In this document: in pieces, positions 37,001-43,412 of the stretch
Numbering within the stretch: the stretch's first letter is position 1
How the letters are laid out: every line of letters starts with the position of its first letter
Source of the DNA: Owenia fusiformis
Taxonomy: Eukaryota; Annelida; Polychaeta; Sabellida; Oweniidae
Direction of reading: 5' to 3'
Assembly: GCA_903813345.2 (NCBI GenBank)
Contig: CAIIXF020000012.1
Coordinates: 23,818,184-23,882,183, forward strand
DNA: 64,000 nucleotides
Made by a program: the position numbers and the translations under genes
Notes under the pieces: generated by a model
The model's database searches: none
Seen by the model: the letters and a program-made list of their open reading frames with translations, nothing else
Told to the model about the DNA's origin: nothing

Positions 37001-40000
37001 GCGTGGCCTATTATAAAAACGAAGAAAGGGGCGTGGCCTATCATAAAAACCGAGAAAAGAGGCGTGGCCTATTATAAAAACGAGAAAAGGGGCGTGGCTT
37101 ATCATAAAAAAACAAGAAAAGAGTTGTGGCCTGTTATAAAAACGAAGAAAGGGGCGTGGCTTATTATAAAAACCGAGAAAAGAGGCGTGGCCTATTATAA
37201 AAACGAGGAAAGGGGCGTGGCTTTTCATAAAAAACGAGAAAAGAGGCGTGGGCTGTTATAAAAACTAAGAAAGGGACGTGGCTTATCATAAAAACCGAGA
37301 AAAGAGGCGTGGCCTATTATGAAAATGAAGAAAGGGGCGTGGCTTATCATAAAAACCGAGAAAGGGGTGTGGCCTATCATAAAAACCGAGAAAAGGGGCG
37401 TGCCTTATCATAAAAACCGAGAAAAGAGGCGTGGCCTATTATAAAAACGAAGAAAGGGGCGTGGCTTATCATAAAAACCGAGAAAAGAGGCGTGGCCCAT
37501 TATAAAAACGAAGAAAGGGGCGTGGCTTATCATTTAAACCGAGAAAAGAGGCGTGGCCTATTATAAAAACGAAGAAAGGGGCGTAGCTTATCATTAAAAC
37601 CGAGAAAAAAGGTGTGGCCTATTATAAAAACGAGGAAAGGGGCGTGGCTTATCATAAAAACCGAGAAAAGAGGCGTGGCCTATTATAAAAACGAGGAAAG
37701 GGGCGTTGCTTATCATAAAAACCGAGAAAAGAGGCGTGGCCTATTATAAAAACGAAGAAAGGGGCGTGGCTTATCATTAAAACCGAGAAAAGAGGCGTGG
37801 CCTATTATAAAAACGAAGAAAGGGGCTTGGCTTATCATAAAAACCGAGAAAAGAGGCGTGGCCTATTATAAAAACGAAGAAAGGGGCGTGGCTTATCATA
37901 AAAACCGAGAAAAGAGGCGTGGCCTATTATAAAAACGAGGAAAGGGGCGTGGCTTATCATAAAAAACGAGAAAAGTGGCGTGGCCTGTTATAAAAACGAA
38001 GAAAGGGGCGTGGCTTATCATAAAAACCGAGAAAAGAGGCGTGGCCTATTATAAAAACGAAGAAAGGGGCGTGGCTTATCATAAAAACCGAGAAAAAAGG
38101 CGTGGCCTATTATAAAAACCGAGAAAAGAGGCGTGGCCTATTATAAAAACGAAGGAAGGGGGGTGGCTTATCATAAAAACAGAGAAAAGAGGCGTGGCCT
38201 ATTATAAGAACGAGGAAAGGGGCGTTGCTTATCATAAAAACCGAGAAAAGAGGCATGGCCTATTATAAAAACAAAGAAAGGGGTGTGGCCTATCATTAAA
38301 ACTGAGAAAAGAGGCGTGGCCTATTATAAAAAACGAAATCAGGCAAGCTTTTGAACCAGGAGTCATAGGGGAGTTTTTTGTATTGATGTTGAACAAAAAT
38401 AACTTGAAACTGGAATCCTATCGACAGAGGTTTTAAGCAAATGGTCCAAAAGAGGATTTTGCGAGACAGATGGACAAATCAATGTTAACTAAAATGGCGG
38501 AAAAATAAAAAAAACTGATATAATATTTTGCCGATTTTTTGTAACAATTTTATTTCATACAACTACTCTTTACAGTGACATGGCTTTTTACAATGCAGGA
38601 CAGCTGAAATTATTTGTAAAGCTAGGAAATGGGCCAAAAGTGAATTTTGTGAGACAAGAATGGTGACCATTTTGAAAATAGGCGAGCTTTTGAGCCAAGA
38701 GTCATAGGAGAGTTTTTTGTATTGATGTTGAACAAAATTAACTTAAAACAGGAATCCTATCGACAGAGGGTTTAAGGCAAAGGTCCAAAAGTGGATTTTG
38801 CGAGACAGATGGACAAATCAATGTTAACTAAAATGGCTGAAAATAAAAAAATGGATATAATTTTTTGCTGATTTTTCGTAACAAAATTATTTCATACATC
38901 TACTCTTTACATTGACATGGATTTTTACAATGTAGGACACTTGAAATTATTTGTAAAGCTAGGAAATAGGTCAAAAGTGAATTTCACGAAACAAAAATGG
39001 TGGCCATTTTGAAAATAGGTGAGCTTTTGAGCCAGGAGTCATAGGGGAGTTTTCTGTATTGATGTTGAACAGAAATAACTTAAAACAGGAATCCTATCGA
39101 CAGAGGTTTTAAAACGTGCCACTGTTGTTGACGGAAAAATCGATTTCACAAGTCAGATGGACAAATCAATGTTAACTAAAATGGCTGAAAATAAAAAAAA
39201 AGATATAATTTTTCGCTGATTTTTTGTAACAAAATTATTTCATATATCTACTCTTTACAATGACACAGATTTTTACAATGTAGGACACCTGAAATTATTT
39301 GTAAAGCTAGGAAATGGGTCAAAAGTGAATTTCGCGAGACAAAAATGGTGGCCATTTTGAAAATAGGCGAGCTTTTGAACCAGGAGTCATAGGGGAGTTT
39401 TCTGTATTGATGTTGAACAGAAATAACTTAAAACAGGAATCCTATCGACAGAGGTTTTAAAACGTGCCACTATTGTTGACGGACGGACGGACAGACGGAG
39501 GGACGGACAGACGGACGGACAGACAGACAGACGGACAAGTGAGCGATTGCAAAAGCTCACCATGTGAGCTAATAATAAAAAAGTGCTAAGAATGGTGAAA
39601 AACTGCATGGCTACGGGCCTGCATGTAATCTTGCAACAAAAATATGTTGGAGTGCTAGCAGCGTACCTGCTCATTATCTTGACATTGACTGGTAGTGTCC
39701 TCTATATGTTGTAAAACTGACTTAGTGACTTTGTGTCTGTTAACTCTTTGTGATTCTTCAGATGGTTTAACCCTCATCAGTCTACCATCAAGAGTTAACT
39801 CCTCATCAGAAGCACCCAGACTTTTCTTAACTCCATCCTGACTTGCAAATGTTATAAATCCTATTCTAGAGAAAATTTAAAAAAAGCATTGAGTATGAAT
39901 CCATTTGATCATTAAACTTTATTCATGTTTGATAGCAGTGTATTTATGAATAGGCATAAATATCAACAGAAAAATAAAATATCACAGGAAAATCAATCAA

Positions 40001-41697
40001 GCAACAGTCTATTTGATTTACATGTAAGCAATATCAATAGACTACATGTAGATGCGAGTAGAAATAATCTTGATTTACGTCATTAGAAATGTGGTTTTAA
40101 AAAATGTTTCAACTTTGAAAATTTAATTTTCTCAGGAAATGTGATTTCTAGGTCAGGGAGATTTCCCAAAGTAAAAAACAAAAATTGAAATATCTAATAT
40201 TGTACAGATAATATTTCTTTTATTGGATATACAGTATTTTACTTTGTATAAATATTAGATTCATAGCGGTAATATAAAAATTTAACCACTAAAACTGATG
40301 AACTTTCTAATACCCTGCCATGTTATCTACCCCAATCAGCCCCTTGGTGGTGAAAATGGTAGCTACCTACTCGCATCTGGGTAACTGCGTTGGATTAACT
40401 GATAAATGATCTTACCCACGTGACCAGCGTTTCACATGATCTTTCACTACATAACTGTGGACAACTTTACCAAACTTGGAGAAGAATTCTGCAAGTTCCT
40501 CTCGCTGAACCTGAAATATTCAAAATAATCAATTTCATATCTAAATTTTCCAGACTGAGACAGGTGTTCACTAGAAAGGGATGTTCACTAAGACAGGTTT
40601 AACTGTAATTAAATACCATAAATTTGCATATATGTTCAACAACATTTTTGCTTGTAAACCCCTCTTTCACCAAGTGAAGGAGAAGAAAAACTCATAGGAT
40701 CCCCAAGACAAATATAGATCTTATTATTTTATTACACAAAGGGAAACATTTGAACAAAATAAACACACAAATAGAACAACACAATTAAGTACATTTGTAA
40801 ACTCAAACTTACCCTGTAGCTTATATTCCCTACAAATATTTTATGGTTCATGTCATGACGTAAACGCATACTTTCATTCTCATGATCTTCTTCCTTACTT
40901 TTATCTTTAACACATTGAGTGTCTGTACTGTTAGCTCCTGCATTTTCACAAACAGTGTCATCACAGCTCTGAGCATTATCTTCAAGGTTTATGTGAGCAT
41001 TTGAAGTTGTATTCATTGCTGGTTCATCATGACTAGTATCTGTTGGGTTAATGTTGGCCTTCTCATTACTTATTTTAATATTGGCATCACCACATTTTAC
41101 ATATGTGTTTATGTTCATTGATTGTTCATCTTTGGAGTTCAAACTAAATGTCTCATCTTTATTACTTTCTCCATCATGGAGCTTATCTATAAAGTCATCT
41201 TTGTTGGCACTTGCTTTAATGGTTTCATCTCCAGTCTTAATAATGGCATAATTACTCAATGCTGGGTTGTCAAATCCTTCATTTGTAGCATCATTTATTT
41301 TATTTATTGCACTGTGAATGCCATTGTTAGTCTTATCATCATTGTTAGAAGCAGTTTCCTTTGCATTAGGGTCAACATCTTCAGGATCAGTTATATCTGT
41401 ATCATTGAGTGACCTCAAGTTCAACCCAGACAATGAACGAATAACACTCCTATCAGGTGATTTGATATAGAACCCATCTGGACTTTTAATACAATTTCTA
41501 TCATCAAAACAATGTGGAGTTGAGCTCTGACCTAAAATTTCTGTTTGATGAGATGAAGGATCACTATCGGGCCCGCTGCCACAGGATATTCCCGTAATGA
41601 ATTGAGTCCTAGTTCTGAGATTCTGGTATTAAGAGCTTTGTCACGTTCTGTCGCCATTTGAAAGTGAGAAGTGGTATGAATTGTTGCTTCATCAATA
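9027..41697 (-). CDS. RRM-F-box-LRR protein, 11 exons over 32.7 kb
   Basis: A probable SCF ubiquitin-ligase substrate adaptor with an RNA-recognition motif. Exons in transcript order: 41697-40813, 40510-40416, 39865-39667, 31195-31063, 29339-29250, 13032-12919, 12059-11962, 11686-11513, 10871-10682, 9643-9547, 9255-9027 (TGA at 9029-9027). All internal junctions are GT-AG and phases match through the whole chain (0,2,0,1,1,1,0,0,1,2). Domain order: Asp/Asn/Ser-rich N-terminus of about 260 residues, RRM (RNP2 KIFVGNI, RNP1 RGIGFITF), F-box (SLTDDALLTIFSYLDV then VCKRWRQLS), then roughly ten AMN1/FBXL-type LRRs. From memory, this architecture matches the invertebrate 'putative RNA-binding protein EEED8.10' family; no search was run. 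The true start is unresolved: the good ATG at 41657 is out of frame with the acidic region (see findings). The C-terminus may be alternatively spliced at CAAG|GTATAG near 9070. Confidence 0.88.
10060..10460 (+). repeat. three ~130-bp tandem repeats in an LRR-region intron
   Basis: Each unit contains AAGGCATTAACATG, AAAATGTCACCACCTGCCAT, GACCATTGAACACCATCC, GTTTGGAGACTAT and a TATCAGATATACAAGG spacer. Related single modules appear at 9690-9800, 15005-15045 and 15395-15500. It is a dispersed repeat with local tandem copies and no coding potential. Confidence 0.75.
13033..15040. other. intronic sequence, no gene recognised
   Basis: Start of the 16-kb intron of the RRM-F-box-LRR gene. Open frames around 13835-14300 overlap each other on both strands and resemble no family. 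AT-rich, without a clear mobile element. Confidence 0.5.
15050..15335 (+). repeat. tandem duplication built on AAGGTCATTGAAGGTCAAA
   Basis: Two ~125-bp units, each with GACCTT.AGAAGGTCATTGAAGG, a TAGATTTGAA.TTC.GA-AAACTTG block and GGTCAATTTGAAGC. The GACCTT...AAGGTC pair is a small inverted repeat in each unit. Confidence 0.65.
15930..17282. mobile_element. 1353-bp pogo/Tigger-like non-autonomous element
   Basis: The ends are inverted repeats starting CAGTAAAACCTGTGT and continuing with AGTGAACA on both sides, flanked by TA (15928-15929 and 17283-17284). TA duplication and a CAGTAAAACC-type end are typical of pogo/Tigger elements. Subterminal ATGTTCACTGTAGGTAG and GGTGTTCACTA words recur on both sides. 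No transposase is seen. A TGACGTCA palindrome lies inside at about 16711. It sits in the large intron of the RRM-F-box-LRR gene. Confidence 0.8.
17621..22238 (+). CDS. death-domain / coiled-coil protein, nested antisense gene
   Basis: Exons: 17621-17645, 18971-19249, 19623-20153 (alternative acceptor at 19557), 20706-21068, then one of 21221-21300, 21483-21547 or 21751-22238. Every junction is phase 1 with GT-AG ends. Predicted length is 561 residues with the longest last exon, 425 or 420 with the others. Residues about 10-95 form a death-fold domain (HELEDTILYEISELLGDDV, then IFQLFVTWKQKQ, then KALKHVERHDLVKRV). Residues ~102-278 are an all-helical region I do not recognise. Residues ~279-399 and the long tail are charged coiled coil. 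Death domains recruit partners by homotypic contact in apoptosis and innate-immune signalling; the partner here is unknown. The whole gene lies inside one intron of the opposite-strand RRM-F-box-LRR gene. Confidence 0.82.
17752..18831 (+). mobile_element. 1080-bp mariner element with ~190-bp inverted repeats
   Basis: Ends begin CAGGGTGTCCCAGAACTCAT on both strands and are bordered by TA (17750-17751, 18832-18833). The inverted repeats run to about 17940 and from about 18643. The interior keeps a decayed mariner transposase C-terminal part on the plus strand: ILHIDNAPVNKSLHA (catalytic Asp region) and PDFALLDFCFLWGP (cf. the PDLAPSDFFLF motif), with stops between. It occupies the first intron of the death-domain gene. 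Confidence 0.9.
21221..21300 (+). CDS. alternative last exon A of the death-domain gene
   Basis: The acceptor TTCTTTACAG precedes a phase-1 exon reading D-S-T-R-Q-I-H and ending in TAA at 21300. An AATAAA lies at 21338-21343. The encoded tail resembles that of exon B (shared T-R-Q, N-D, Q and S-T-D positions), so the two look like products of an exon duplication. Confidence 0.7.
21483..21547 (+). CDS. alternative last exon B of the death-domain gene
   Basis: The acceptor TTTATTAACAG precedes a phase-1 exon reading G-P-T-R-Q-L and ending S-T-D then TGA at 21545-21547. An AATAAA occurs at 21724-21729, just upstream of the next acceptor. Similar to exon A but with an earlier stop. Confidence 0.62.
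21751..22238 (+). CDS. alternative last exon C, long coiled coil
   Basis: The acceptor TATTTTTCAG opens a phase-1 exon of 162 codons dominated by Lys, Glu, Gln and Asn in heptad-like order (e.g. EREKIEKLKKQNEELENKY), with the stop at 22236-22238. An AATAAA at 22406-22411 is a plausible poly(A) signal. If used, it more than doubles the coiled coil and would favour oligomerisation. Confidence 0.75.
22406..22411 (+). terminator. candidate poly(A) signal of the death-domain gene
   Basis: AATAAA 168 bases after the stop codon of the longest last exon, ahead of a piggyBac-type MITE at 22471. Confidence 0.5.
22471..22761. mobile_element. 291-bp piggyBac-type MITE
   Basis: Flanked by TTAA on both sides (22467-22470 and 22762-22765). 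Inverted ends begin CCTCTTGA. Just inside is a hairpin word, GTGACGAGATTTCTCGTCAC. TTAA target duplication is diagnostic of piggyBac. No transposase. Confidence 0.82.
23115..23460 (+). repeat. dispersed MITE-like repeat, copy 1
   Basis: Bounded by CCAGATGTGAGAAGGTAG and CTACTCGCATCTAG-like ends. It matches 40035-40392 in reverse orientation, including CCACCA..TGGCTGATT, AACATGGCAGGGTATTAG and the TTGATAAACA/CACATTTCTGA-like block. Confidence 0.65.
23482..23776. mobile_element. 295-bp foldback element
   Basis: GAATGAAATGAAATATCTATC, GGAACAAAATGGCATATA and AAAGGAAAGTTTGG.TCA in the left half recur as reverse complements in the right half, giving arms of about 130 bases. Palindromic MITE without coding content. 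Confidence 0.7.
24271..27633 (-). mobile_element. 3363-bp PIF/Harbinger transposon
   Basis: Inverted ends AGGCCCCCTCACATATGA (24271-24288) and the complement of AGCCCCCCTCACATATGA (27616-27633) are bordered by the TTA trinucleotide duplication typical of PIF/Harbinger (24268-24270, 27634-27636). The interior carries a minus-strand HARBI1-type nuclease pseudogene. Subterminal tandem repeats of ~80 bases (24505-24585 and 24608-24687, with CGCATACATGC, GCGCAAT-TGCGC-like and CTTCCGAATCT) may have been transposase binding sites. The usual second, MYB-like ORF was not seen. Confidence 0.92.
25447..27113 (-). pseudogene. HARBI1-like DDE nuclease, frameshifted
   Basis: Segments in order: 27113-26441, intron, 26318-26034, intron, 25761-25447 (stop). 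It encodes the transposase that would cut Harbinger ends. The catalytic triad can be seen: Asp in CVAAIDGKHIAIRKP, Asp in IVDSDYKFMWCDLG, Glu in RVSENAFGILANRF. The N-terminal part has the FGIYDQLMVELRREDP motif typical of animal HARBI1-type transposases. Both introns have GT-AG ends. At least three single-base frame changes break it (near 26845 after MYAKSLR, near 26690 before the YVDEVMTAPS block, near 26107 before the REERILNYRLSRARR block), so this copy is dead, although all catalytic residues remain. Confidence 0.88.
27935..28110 (+). mobile_element. solo mariner-type terminal repeat
   Basis: TA followed by CAGGGTGTTCCATAACGAG at 27933-27953. No partner end could be assigned. Confidence 0.5.
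29250..31195 (-). CDS. F-box exons of the RRM-F-box-LRR gene
   Basis: Exon 31195-31063 (acceptor TTGCAG, donor GTAATT) encodes the first half of the F-box, with the LTDDALLTIFSYLDV core that would contact SKP1. Exon 29339-29250 (acceptor TTTTCAG, donor GTAAGT) encodes VCKRWRQLSIQSWH and a hinge ending FNWRFG. Joining is phase 1 on both sides. The intervening intron holds a decayed mariner copy (29633-30633). The RRM exon joins the F-box exon in phase 0 across the 8.5-kb satellite-filled intron. Confidence 0.87.
29400..29535. mobile_element. short hAT-like MITE
   Basis: CAGGCCCGTAGACAG at the left and CTTGCTATGGGCC at the right form a short imperfect inverted repeat around a G/T-rich interior. 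Assignment rests on the end motif only. Confidence 0.4.
29633..30633 (+). mobile_element. 1001-bp decayed mariner element
   Basis: Ends read CAGGGTGTCTCAAAAAA and (complement) TAGGGTGTCTCAAAAAATG, bordered by TA. The inverted repeats extend over more than 100 bases (ATTGATTGGTTTGTC-, CATGACAGTTTT- and CACCATTTTTAATTCAG-type words on the left have complements on the right). The interior keeps SPDL, a DFFLWGYLKDHIYAKPKL-like stretch and a LEQLKTSIRTEIKTF-like stretch spread over several frames. It lies in the intron between the two F-box exons. Confidence 0.82.
30634..31062. other. intronic sequence between mariner relic and F-box exon
   Basis: AT-rich; no gene or repeat recognised. Confidence 0.45.
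31470..32099 (+). repeat. ~300-bp core repeats plus ACAG/ACGG microsatellite, left block
   Basis: Two copies of a unit containing TACTCTTTACA, GACATGGCTTTTTACAATG, GAAATTATTTGTAAAGCTAG, GAAATGGGCCAAAAGTGAAT and AGACAGATGGACAAATC. They are followed by a GACAGACGGACA microsatellite and AAGTGAGTGATTGCAATAGC, where the minisatellite begins. The same unit and 3' sequence recur at 38336-39575. Confidence 0.8.
32100..32857 (+). repeat. 61-bp minisatellite, left block
   Basis: Alternating 31- and 30-bp half units: AAAACCGAGAAAAGAGGCG + TGGCCTATTATA, and AAAACGAAGAAAGGGGCG + TGGCTTATCATA. This is the left part of an array interrupted at 32858 and resumed at 34606. All short minus-strand open frames in it are by-products of the 61-base period. 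Confidence 0.92.
32858..34605 (+). mobile_element. 1748-bp core-repeat element inserted into the minisatellite
   Basis: It starts with a TACAATATGTCCCCATC-type head. About six tandem core repeats of 162 bp follow (measured from GATCTAGATT at 33561, 33723 and 33885; each has TCCAAAATGGCTGCCTTGAC and GACAAGACTTTACAGACGAG), then an ACGG/ACAG microsatellite (34497-34563) and a short hairpin (CCCCACACTATGTGGTGGGG) at the right end. ATAA borders both ends (32854-32857 and 34606-34609). This layout resembles non-autonomous Helentron-associated (pearl/CvA/DINE-like) elements as I recall them. No coding capacity. Confidence 0.75.
34606..38335 (+). repeat. 61-bp minisatellite, right block
   Basis: Continuation of the array at 32100 with the same two alternating half units, about 60 dimers by length. 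Variant stretches (e.g. GTGGCCTATTTCTAAATCGG near 34927, 35485 and 36945) recur at intervals, showing higher-order duplication. Each half unit contains GGCGTGGC, a GC-box/KLF-like word. Confidence 0.93.
38336..39575 (+). repeat. ~345-bp core repeats plus microsatellite, right block
   Basis: Three to four copies of the 31470-type unit (GAAATGGG.CAAAAGTGAATTT near 38625, 38965 and 39313), each followed by GGCGAGCTTTTGA.CCA and GGAATCCTATCGACAGAGG. It ends with an ACGG/ACAG microsatellite (39480-39535) and an AGCTCACCATGTGAGCT hairpin. Same element class as the left block. Confidence 0.8.
39667..41697 (-). CDS. acidic N-terminus and RRM exons of the RRM-F-box-LRR gene
   Basis: Exon 41697-40813 follows a CTTTATTTCAG acceptor. 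It encodes a low-complexity region rich in Asp, Asn, Glu and Ser and ends with NHKIFVGNISYR, the first RRM strand (RNP2), before GTAAGT. Exon 40510-40416 carries the first RRM helix (REELAEFFSKFGKVVHSYVV). Exon 39865-39667 carries RNP1 and the last strand (LDGRLMRVKPSEES) and ends in phase 0 at GAG CAG before GTACGC. RNP1 has Ile where Phe or Tyr is usual, so one of the aromatic RNA-stacking positions is replaced. Confidence 0.88.
40035..40392 (-). repeat. dispersed MITE-like repeat, copy 2
   Basis: Reverse-orientation counterpart of 23115-23460, sharing AATACCCTGCCATGTTAT and AGATGCGAGTAG ends. It lies in the intron between two RRM exons. Confidence 0.65.
40550..40606. mobile_element. pogo-like solo end
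   Basis: GTTCACTAAGACAGGTTTAACTG next to a T/A-rich flank matches the right end of the element at 15930-17282. Confidence 0.5.
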
Positions 41698-42074
41698 CTG
41701 AAATAAAGAGGTTCATATCTTATTACATGTGGGTGTATGGTAAAGGGGCAACAAGGATGGTAGGGTGTATTGGTAATGACCAGTAGGGGCTTAGCAAGTT
41801 TATGGGGGTTTTCAGGGAATTTCAATCTTGATCATTTTTTCTAGAAAAAAAACTTATTAGAGAAGTACATGTATCAAATTACAAGAGGCCAAACTTTTGT
41901 CAGTCAATCCACAATGCAATCCAAAACGTTATGCGTCTTAAATGAATATATTTTCCAATTGATATTGCACTTTGTCTGTGGCTTGACTGCTTATTTTCAA
42001 CCCCAAGATTTCAACACATCCACTGGTGATCCACTCGATTACGCTGGTTACTTACCGAGCGGATCACCAGTGAC

Positions 42075-42176
42075 ATCACAGGAACTTGTAGCACTATGAT
42101 ATGACTTGTCATATATAAATTACTCAGATCTGACATATGCATCTCATATCATACTATAGTGCTACAAGTTCCTGCG
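42075..42176. repeat. 102-bp near-perfect palindrome
   Basis: CAGGAACTTGTAGCACTATG at the left returns as CATAC-TATAGTGCTACAAGTTCCTG at the right around a ~40-base loop, giving a strong hairpin. Probably a small foldback MITE. Confidence 0.7.
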
Positions 42177-42440
42177 CAATAGTTGTGAGGGTAATTTTTA
42201 AGGTTTGCAGACTTATAGAATCCTAGTAACTCCATCTATTCCTATTTAGATGAATGACTTGTAGAGAGGGATAGATTTACTATATTTGCACATAGCCATC
42301 TTTAGATTGATCAATCTAAAGAGTTATAGTATAAATAAGGATAGATAGTGCTGACTCAGTGGTGTGTCAAGTGTGTGATGTAGAACAAAAGTAAAAATAG
42401 CTTCAAGGGCAGGGCATTGAAAAGACTTAGAAGTAGAGTC

Positions 42441-42942
42441 AGGCCTGTCAACTGTCCCGCAATTTGCGTATTTGTCACGCATTTGCTGAAGAATTTGAAG
42501 TCACGCCAGTTATTTTTGCGTGACAGAAAATGTCACGCAAATACGAATTTTATCTGGTAATTGTCAAGCAAAAATATATCTGTAGAAAATTTTCTAAAAA
42601 AGATCGTCTACACAGCAAAAATACGAACGACGGGAAAAAATGTACGCATTTCGTTCGGACTTTTCACGCGAATTACGGATATGTCACGCATTCCGTTCGA
42701 AATTTTTCGTACCTACCCCCCCCCCCCCCCCCCCCCCCGTTGATGGATGTTTGAAACGCGAGCGTAGCGAGCGCAAAAATTTGAGGTGTTCAAAATTTGG
42801 CAAGATGTAATAAAATTTAAACCAAGGTGTTCAAAATTTGGATCAAGGTGTTCAGATTTGGACCAAGGTGTCCACATTTTGAGGGGAGGTGTTCAACATT
42901 TCCAAGTCACTCATGTTAGGTGTTCCCAAGTTGACAGGCCTG
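42441..42942. mobile_element. 502-bp hAT-like MITE
   Basis: Inverted ends CAGGCCTGTCAACT / AGTTGACAGGCCTG, with TAGAGT directly repeated on both flanks. The interior has a CACGCAAAT-rich left half, a poly-C run (42716-42738) and a right half with repeated AGGTGTTCAAAATTTGGA words. Degenerate relatives lie at 43825-44115. Confidence 0.7.
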
Positions 42943-43412
42943 TAGAGTATACCTCGATCAACAGCGAATTAACACTTTTACGTTAAACAAACACAATGAG
43001 AATAGGGCACCATGGTAACCGATTTATCAATGTAGAAAAGTAAAAACTTACAAAATCAACAAAAACAAACCAACTTCCGCCAAAATGAGTCTACTATCAC
43101 GAAATAAAATGATATTTTTACATATTAGCAATAACTGATTCATGTGTACTTTATATCTAGCATTGAAAAGACCTATCTATAATCATTGTTTCTAAGTACA
43201 TGGACATCTATGATAAAGGACTTGAAAGGAAGACGGACACCATTACTACTACATTTCGTGATTGGATACATACGTCTTATTCTCTGAGAATCACACGAGA
43301 CTACAAGGTGCACGAGACTTCAAGGCGAGACTTTGAAATTTCGAAGAACATTCTCACGTTTGTGAGAAATATCTCATTTATCTTGTATAAATAATAAAAA
43401 AGAACAATAAAA

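Larger units (their letters stand above)
41700..43412. other. head-to-head intergenic interval, possible shared promoter region
   Basis: It separates the 5'-most recognised exon of the RRM-F-box-LRR gene (minus) from TIMM10 (plus). It holds a palindromic element and a hAT-like MITE. The true first exon of the minus-strand gene may lie here, but I could not identify it. No CpG-rich block or TATA box stands out. Confidence 0.4.

Noticed and set aside
32237-37261. Many minus-strand open frames of about 61 codons with Phe/Arg/His-rich repeats
   Set aside because: They arise because three 61-bp minisatellite periods equal 61 codons; the same happens on the plus strand. Low complexity, no start context, no splice support.
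4810-38335. Regular repeats that might suggest CRISPR arrays
   Set aside because: Units are head-to-tail with no unique spacers, and the sequence is eukaryotic.
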